Source: Vitellaria paradoxa (lineage: Eukaryota > Streptophyta > Magnoliopsida > Ericales > Sapotaceae). Taken from it: a DNA stretch of 64,000 bases. Under the pieces are notes generated by a model, which saw only the letters and a program-made list of their open reading frames with translations, was not told where the DNA came from and ran no database searches. The stretch spans positions 34,130,402 through 34,194,401 of the forward strand of contig CM034238.1 of assembly GCA_019916065.1 (NCBI GenBank), written 5' to 3'. Positions 57,667-64,000 of the stretch are shown piece after piece (position 1 is the first letter of the stretch; every line of letters starts with the position of its first letter). The translations under genes were made by a program, and so were the position numbers.

Positions 57667-57671
57667 TGCAT

Positions 57672-58745
57672 GCCTTAGGATTAAAGTGGTAGTACAATCC
57701 TCCCCCCAACTTTCTCCTTTCTACTCCTTGAATACCAATATTGATTTTTTTTTTATATATATAGAGGGCTAAAAGATTTTTTTTTTTGATTCACATATAT
57801 CTATGTCCTCACTTGCATATCTATATAGTTTTTTTTTTTCGCCCCCAATTTGCCCCTTAACTACCTCTCCAAACATGGCCAAGACATCCCAAAGCATGCA
57901 AGGGTTGGCTCCTACATATCTAAGGTAAAAAGGGTTAAATTGTGGGTCCAAGAAAATTTTAATAGATTATTTTATTTTGAAAGGCTTCAACTTGGTTCCA
58001 AGGGTAATAGTTTTAAAAAAAAGGGATACAGTCTTTCAAATAATCCAATGATGGCCTAACATCATTCCCTAGGTTATCACCACTTTTTCAAACTCAATGA
58101 TCCATTCATGCAATTGAAAAGCAGTAACTTGTTGCATTCAATACCAAAGCAAAATAACGTAATGAAGCTATAAAGGAAATATGTGAGATGAAAGAAAATG
58201 TGATAAAGAGCATTATATTCAATCCTCTTAAAACAAATGGTTTTAGGCTCAAAGTCTCACAAAAGAAAGGTTCTTAAGTCTTCACTTGTATCTTGGCTTA
58301 CCTGATTGACTATGTCTCATGAACTCTACTCCCTAACACACTGTCATTCCCTTGATCTCAAGTAAAAAGTCTATTAAACATTTGAAAATTTTATACTCAA
58401 TTTCTCACTTTAGTTACCTACTCACAAATGAAAATCAAAACATTCCTTATTTCCATGACTATTACCATCCTCAAACTAGTTTTACACCCCCACATTTGTC
58501 ACTATATGTCAAAAATTTTCAAATATTCATGCCATGCAATCATGCCCCCCCAACTAAAACCACACATTGTCCCCAATGTGCGTTATCCATAACTAAAGCA
58601 AGGGAAGATGATTACTCGTGCAGATGTAAACAGAAATATGAGTGATAAAGGACATGAAATGTATAAAAATAAGAAAGTAAAGAAAGAACAATTAAAAAAA
58701 ATAAAAGACAAAAAATAAAAATAAACAGAAAGAAAAGCTTAAATA
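57672..58745 (-). other. 3' non-coding region of Athila copy 2, continued
   Basis: Continues the copy 1 sequence at 31541 onward. Purine tracts on the minus strand lie near 57697-57715 and 58541-58555. H1 'cacacattg-tccc-caatgtgcg' is at 58561-58582. Low-complexity T runs occur at 57740-57840. Confidence 0.7.
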
Positions 58746-59304
58746 TTACCTCATCCCGTCATCAAAAGAAGTAACTGCATCATGAAGAATAGGAGAAACT
58801 AGGTGTAAGAGCTCTTGTGATTGAGGTGATATGATAATCTTCGCATTTGGCTTACAATCGTCGTACTTACCAATCTCATCAGGTACATCTTCTAAGGGTG
58901 GCATATCTTCATAGGTGGGCAGATCCTCAGATGATGTAGTAGACAAGTGGTCAAAGTCAGTGGGTGGGGCATCGGGCCACTCTTGAGCTATAACAATTTC
59001 TGCCCATTCCATTCTAACATTTATCTCTAAGTCTATTTCATCCCACCAAGCAGCCTCAAAAAACTGATGAGGTGCTAAAGCAAAAAATGAGGGAACATAT
59101 TCAGATAGAGGCAATATATTACCTTCTATAAATAAATCATCAGCCTAAGAACCTAAACTACTCTCAAAACCCATAGAAGAACTCTCAGAGTCACTCTCGT
59201 CCTTACTACTAGCTGACAACACATCCCACTTACGCTTGTGACCCCTTACACCACTCAAATTAGCATCTGAGTTAGCATCTGTATTCAAATCAATCAAAGT
59301 GTAC
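58746..59304 (-). pseudogene. Acidic ORF3 of Athila copy 2
   Basis: Homologue of 32699-33227. Frame open from the acceptor-like 'cacag' (59305-59309) except for one TAG at 59145-59147. Contains GHKRKWDVLS and the block AAWWDEIDLEINVRMEWAEI followed by AQEWPDAPPTD, nearly identical in protein to copy 1. The C-terminus differs. Function unknown; no ATG near the start. Confidence 0.6.
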
Positions 59305-59571
59305 CTGTGCTTTCATAACAAACAAATAACACCTTAAATTTTATGCAATTGATGTAAGCAGCAGGAAGCAAATAACCCATACAACCATAACAAAAATAAT
59401 ATGAACTAGAAAAAATAAATGAAAGCCAAAATAAAGTTACCATAAAATTGAAAGAACAAATTGAGTTTAGGTTTACAATATTAAGCCAGCAATTCATACC
59501 TAACTCGCAAAACAGTTCAAAAACCTACAATTAAACAACATAAAAAAAAAGAAGAACAAGAGAAATCTCTG

Positions 59572-60670
59572 CTAAGTAGATGGTGGGGTGTGCTGAGAAT
59601 CTTGAAGGTGATCCAAGATACTCCGCAGAATATGGGTTTATGTCTGCTGCTCCTGCTGCATAGCCATTTGTGTCTGTTGTATCCTCACAAGAAATCCATG
59701 ATCCACCTCCTGATTGTGCTTCAATCGGTTCATTTGCGCCATCAATTCTACCATGGAAATTTTAGGCTCATCATCTTCTTCCTCCACCTCATCCCATGGA
59801 CGCTGAGAGCCACCCTCCTCTGATCGCTTCTTCTTCTTCTTGCTCTTTTCTACATTCCTCCTAGACTTTGCATATGAGCTAGCCGTTAGGGGTTGAAGTC
59901 TAGGAGCTATGAGCAAATCTGTGGGGATCTGTGCACCTTTTCGTTGGAAAATCTCGGTAAGAGCTCCACCAAAAAGGATGCCAGATTGTCCCCTTTTTGC
60001 TCAAAAGTAAAAGCAATTTGGTGCCAAATAAAAGAAAGTAAATCTATGGTCATTCCTATCCCAATCGCATAGATCAAACAGGTTCATGCGGGACTACAGT
60101 CTGAATTCCTATTTTGGGGTAAAAGGTTGGTGTAGGAGAATATGTGCAGGGCCTAGTACTTTGCAGTTAATGCGGAGAGAGGTTTTCTATATTCACCGGC
60201 CCATTCCTGGTTGTCAGTTAAGACTTCCCGTGCTATTACATTCAGCGATGGGCCTCATTCGGCGGGATAAGAAAACTTCAGGTGCTAAACTTGAGGTAAT
60301 TGAAATATCTCGGCAAAATATGTTGGGGTTAATTTAATTTCAATCCCACGGACCCATCCCGTGAGTTGCTTTCTCCCTTTTCGCTTGTTTATAGAATCTT
60401 CTCTTATGTTTGCAAAGAATTCATGCACAACATCGGAAACACACGAGGCCTGGAATTGGCCAATAGATAGCCATTACTGGCCCTTAAAATTTTGTAGTAG
60501 AAATTCCTCACCATTAAATTGATTAATTCGCTAAACCCTCTCCACCACCATGGGTTTGTGACACCACACATCATCATACTGTTTTTCTGCATCTCTTCCC
60601 CAGAATCGGTCACTATCATAGGATGTGTTCCAATTTGCCTATTAGCATGTTGCTTTATCCTTGGTGGCAT
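59572..60670 (-). pseudogene. Env-like ORF of Athila copy 2
   Basis: Start ATG 60670 (MPPRIKQHANRQIG), end TAG 59572. Frameshifts and stops in between. The N-terminal end, the Trp-rich segment, and the C-terminal part (59916-59640: RLQPLTASSYAKSR, Lys-rich run, MAQMNRLKHNQEVDHG coiled coil) match copy 1. Role in plants unproven. Confidence 0.65.
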
Positions 60671-61329
60671 TGCACTAACAAAGAATAAACATTGGTAACA
60701 CAATTAAAACAATTCCTATGTCCACACAAATCCAGTGGCCGACTTCTAATAAAGCACGAGTATTAAATAAAAGTAAATTGGGCTATTCATGGGACCACAA
60801 CTTGGCTCATGCTTTCCATTGATGGGGATTGGGGTTTCACACCAGAATTGGGCCCTAACACTTGAAAAATCTTAACAATGATATAAAGAGAGTAGGTTTT
60901 GCATAATTTTTCTCTGAAAAGGCCACAATTTCAGTCAACCCAACTCCCACCCGTATGGAGGGATAAGGACCCACAAGTGGGTTCCCGTTTTGACAAGAAC
61001 TTATTTGGAATTGAAGAATGGAACCCATGGAAGTATTAAGCTCCATTAATGGTTAGATATTTTTAAAGAATTTGAAAGAAAAACTTTAGGAAGAACCCTA
61101 GGTGCTCCATTCACCAAGTTAGGGCTCTAATGGTGGATGAAGAGAGCTTACCTCATATGAAGAATCCAAAATCATGGAGAATCCAATAAAATTTCAGCCC
61201 AAATCTTCAAGATCTCATCAAAACGCAGCCTAAGAAAACTTTGATCGAAAGAGGGAGCTTTGGAGTTGGAAGGAGTCGAAGTTAGAAGGTGGGTAGGTAC
61301 AGCAATTCATAATGTGAGGGATCCCAGAG
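60671..61329 (-). other. Spacer between integrase and env-like ORF, Athila copy 2
   Basis: No protein similarity seen. Partly homologous to 34596-35529 ('cccacccgt..ggag' region), but lacks the U3-like word array. Confidence 0.5.
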
Positions 61330-62571
61330 ATCCCACGTCTCAATGAAACCCATAAAATTCTCCAAATATGGTTTTAATCGATGCCCATTTACTTTAAATC
61401 GATGCCCATTCTTTGGGTTTTCAATTTCAATAGCTCCATGGTCTAATATATGTTTAATAATGAACGGTCCCGACCATTTAGATTGTAACTTACCTGGGAA
61501 TAAAAGTAGTCTTGAGCGATAAAGAAGTACTTTTTGACCTTCATGAAATGATCATCGTGCAATGTGTTGGTCATGTACTTTTTTCATCTTTTCCTTAGAG
61601 ATTAATGCATTTTTATATGCATCATTTCATATTTCATCCATTTCTACAATTTTCAGTTTATGGTGTAGCCCTGCTTCATCAATATTAGCATTAAACTGCT
61701 TAATTGCCCAATAAGCTTTATACTCTAATTCCACAGGCAAATGGCATGGCTTCCCATAAACTAATTGATACGGTGACATTCCCAAACTAGTTTTGTATGC
61801 AGTACGATATGCCCCCAGGGAATCTATCAACCTCAGTGACCAATCCTTGCGGTTAGCATTAATCGTCTTTTCTAAGATTTGCTTGATTTCTTTGTTTGCT
61901 AGCTCCACTTGGCCACTTGTTTGGGGGTGATAAGAAGTACTTACTTTATGTGCCAACCCATATTTGAGCAGTAAAGCTCCAATTGGACGGTTACAGAAAT
62001 GCTTTCCTCCATCATTGATTGTTGCTTGAGGCACCCCAGAGCGTGAAAATATGTTCTTGTGGAGGAATTTGAGCACTACTTTGTGATCATTAGTCTTAGT
62101 GGCTACTGATTCTACCCACTTAGACATGTAATCTACCCCTACTAGGATGAATTCATACCCAAAAGATTTTGGAAAAGAGCCCATGAAATCTATTCCCCAA
62201 CAGTCGAATACTTCTAATACTAAAATGGGGGATAGGGGCATCATATTTCTACGGGTTAAGCTTCCTAATCACTAACACCTATTGCATGTACTGCAGAAGT
62301 GATGAACATCTTTAAACAATGTAGGCCAATAAAATCCACATTGGAGAATTTTAACCACTATTTTGTTTGTGGAAAAATGGCCACCACAAGCTTGAGAGTG
62401 ACAAAACTCAATTATTCCTGGGACTTCCCAATCAGGAATGCATCGGCAGATAACTTGATCAGGGCAATATTTGAACAAGTACTGATCCTCCCATAAGAAA
62501 ACTCTTACATTTCTAAGGAATTTCTTCCTATCTTTAGAGGTCCATTCATCTGGGATTTTTTCTGTCACCAA
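61330..62571 (-). pseudogene. pol: Athila copy 2 integrase
   Basis: One frame with stops near 62272 and 61625. Zinc region: HSQACGGHFSTNK and a C-x-x-C pair in FCSTCNRC (intact, unlike copy 1). Core: [35 protein letters not shown] (second Asp kept, preceded by Asn where Ser is usual) and [13 protein letters not shown] (Glu). The C-terminal part runs to about 61335. Apart from the stops it is full length and better preserved than copy 1. Confidence 0.88.
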
Positions 62572-63000
62572 GTAGTTAGCAATATCAGCGTATCAAGGAG
62601 GATTAGAGGCTGTTATTGCTTATACGTGAAATAACTGTTCATCCGGGAAGCTATCATTGATTTGAATATTGTCTTTAGGATAAACTTCCACCAATAAACG
62701 TGACAGATGATCTGCTACAACATTCTCTACACCCTTCTTATCTCTAATTTCGAGGTCAAACTCTTACAGTAATAATATCCAATGGATTAAACGTGGTTTG
62801 GCCTCTTGTTTGGTTAACAAATACTTAAGTGCAGAATGATCAGTAAAAATAATAACTATCGAACCAATGAGATAAGACCGAAATTTCTCAAGGGCAAAGA
62901 CAACTGCTAATAATTTCTTTTCAGTTGTCGTATAATTCTTTTGCGCATCGTTGAGAGTTTTACTAGCATAATAAATGACGTGTGCCTTTTTATCTTTTCT
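62572..63000 (-). pseudogene. pol: Athila copy 2 RNase H
   Basis: In frame with RT and integrase. Blocks [38 protein letters not shown] (Asp retained) and ENVVADHLSRL. Stops at 63001 and about 62760, 62620 and 62595. Confidence 0.82.
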
Positions 63001-64000
63001 CTACCCTAAAACGGCTCCAATAACATAGTCACTAGCGTCACACATCAATTCAAATGGTAGTGACCAATCAGGCATTTGTAAAATAGGGGCCGTAGTTAGA
63101 CATCCCTTGAGTTTATCAAAAGCTTGCTGGCATTGATCAGTCCATTCAAAAGGGGTATCTTGTGTTAGTAACTGACACAAGGGTCTAGAAATTTCACTGA
63201 ATGACTGAATGAACCTTCGATAAAAACCAGCGTGCCCTAGGAATAATCTAATATCCTTTACTGATTGAGGTGTGGGAAGCTTTTGTATCAGTTCTATCTT
63301 CACTTGATCTACCTGGATGCCATCTTTTGAAACTATGTGCCCTAATTCTATGCCTTGTGTTACCATAAAATGACACTTTTCCCAGTTAAGCACAAGGTTC
63401 TTTTCCTCACATCGTGTTAGCACTAGATCTAGGTGTTGCAAGCACTGCTCGAAGGAATCTCTATAGACAGAGAAATCGTCCATGAAGACTTTGACGATTT
63501 CTTCTACCATCTCGCTAAATATGCTAATCATGCAGCACTGAAAAGTAGCTGGAGCGTTACACAGGCCAAAGGGCATTCGTTTATATGCAAAGGTGCCAAA
63601 AAGACAAGTAAATGTAGTCTTGGATTGGTCCTCTAAAGCTACTTCTATTTGGTTATAACCCAAATAACCATCTAGAAAGCAGTAGTATGCATGCCCTGCC
63701 ATTCTTTCTAAAACCTGATCTAGGAATGGAAGAGGGAAATGATCTTTCCTAGTAACTGCATTGAGTTTTCTATAATCAATGCAGACCTGCCAGCCAGTTT
63801 GCACTCTAGTTGGTATTATTAGCTCGTTGTTTTCATTTCGAACTACAGTAATACCCAATTTCTTGGGAACTACTTGAGTAGGGCTTACCCATTGAGAGTC
63901 AGAAATTGGGTAAATTATCCCTACATCAAGCAACTTGAGTACTTCAACCCGTACTACTTCTTTCATGTTCGGGTTAAGCCTTCGTTGCATTTGTCTAACT
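63001..64000 (-). CDS. pol: Athila copy 2 reverse transcriptase, N-terminus beyond the window
   Basis: Open for 330 codons from the window edge to a TAG at 63001. RT blocks: RRLNPNMKEVV, SQWVSPTQVVPKK, VCIDYRKLNAVTRKDHFPLP, HAYYCFLDGYLGYNQ, KRMPFGLCNAPATFQ and catalytic FMDDFSVY. The thumb (NLVLNWEKCHFMV, FLGHAGFYRRFI) and RNase H start (MCDASDYVIGAVLG) follow. The best preserved pol segment of the window. No initiation codon is implied; it is part of a Gag-Pol frame. Confidence 0.92.
   Translation of the reverse strand, partial: VRQMQRRLNPNMKEVVRVEVLKLLDVGIIYPISDSQWVSPTQVVPKKLGITVVRNENNELIIPTRVQTGWQVCIDYRKLNAVTRKDHFPLPFLDQVLERMAGHAYYCFLDGYLGYNQIEVALEDQSKTTFTCLFGTFAYKRMPFGLCNAPATFQCCMISIFSEMVEEIVKVFMDDFSVYRDSFEQCLQHLDLVLTRCEEKNLVLNWEKCHFMVTQGIELGHIVSKDGIQVDQVKIELIQKLPTPQSVKDIRLFLGHAGFYRRFIQSFSEISRPLCQLLTQDTPFEWTDQCQQAFDKLKGCLTTAPILQMPDWSLPFELMCDASDYVIGAVLG

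Larger units (their letters stand above)
53367..64000 (-). mobile_element. Athila-type element, copy 2, truncated by the window edge
   Basis: Minus strand: 3' LTR 53367-55041, PPT, H2, 3' non-coding region (with nested solo LTR), ORF3, env-like ORF, integrase, RNase H and most of RT up to 64000. Same layout as copy 1 and closely related throughout, but the pol frame here has no frameshift and fewer stops. Left flank ATAAC; the right flank is outside. It interrupts the gypsy RNase H gene. Confidence 0.92.

Overview
The window is repeat-dense nuclear DNA from a flowering plant, most likely a eudicot. I found no host gene, tRNA, rRNA or CRISPR array in 64 kb. Nearly everything recognisable is a transposable element, and most elements sit inside one another. 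The plant assignment rests on element types: Athila-type Ty3/gypsy elements with an env-like ORF, primer-binding sites complementary to tRNA-Asp, a Ty1/copia element with an initiator-Met-tRNA-type primer site, a CACTA (En/Spm) transposon with TNP2 and Transposase_24 remnants, and a chromovirus-type gypsy pol fragment. The genus cannot be read from this sequence.

Left third (1-21 kb). A dispersed repeat (1-425; second copy at about 44127-44553) is broken by a decayed CACTA transposon lying on the minus strand. Three later insertions cut the CACTA copy: a gag-only copia element (796-6181), a solo Athila-like LTR (8367-9879, TSD AGGAC) and a gag-only Athila-like element here called family A (11046-19069, TSD ATCAT/ATCGT). 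The TNP2 transposase reads on the minus strand from 20.3 kb to 19.07 kb and resumes at 11.05 kb, so the insertion can be removed conceptually to the base. A tandem repeat of about 130-140 bp (20.35-20.96 kb) lies where the TNP2 N-terminus should be.

Middle (21-29 kb). AT-rich DNA with no supportable gene. It holds a CT microsatellite, two minus-strand primer-site-like motifs that may mark TRIM/copia relics, and a degenerate minisatellite near 29 kb.

29-43 kb. One complete but mutated Athila element on the minus strand (29087-43054) with a perfect 5-bp duplication (GTGGT), splitting the minisatellite. Order on its coding strand: LTR, PBS, gag-pro-RT-RNaseH-INT (one frame with many stops and one frameshift), env-like ORF, a third acidic ORF, a long 3' non-coding region, PPT, LTR.

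44.6-64 kb. A nested stack: gag-only family B (44646 onward), whose 3' LTR is broken at 50844 by a chromovirus-type gypsy element. That element is broken at 53367 by a second Athila element running off the window's right edge, which itself contains a solo family-A LTR (55774-57666, TSD TGCAT).

Main biological point. Families A and B encode only a gag-like protein plus a second conserved reading frame and no protease, RT or integrase. Their PBS, 3' non-coding region, a palindromic stem-loop just before the PPT and the inverted repeat opening each LTR match those of the autonomous Athila copies here. This looks like a cis-signal-sharing system in which gag-only elements are mobilised by Athila enzymes. 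The sequence similarities are seen directly; trans-mobilisation is inferred.
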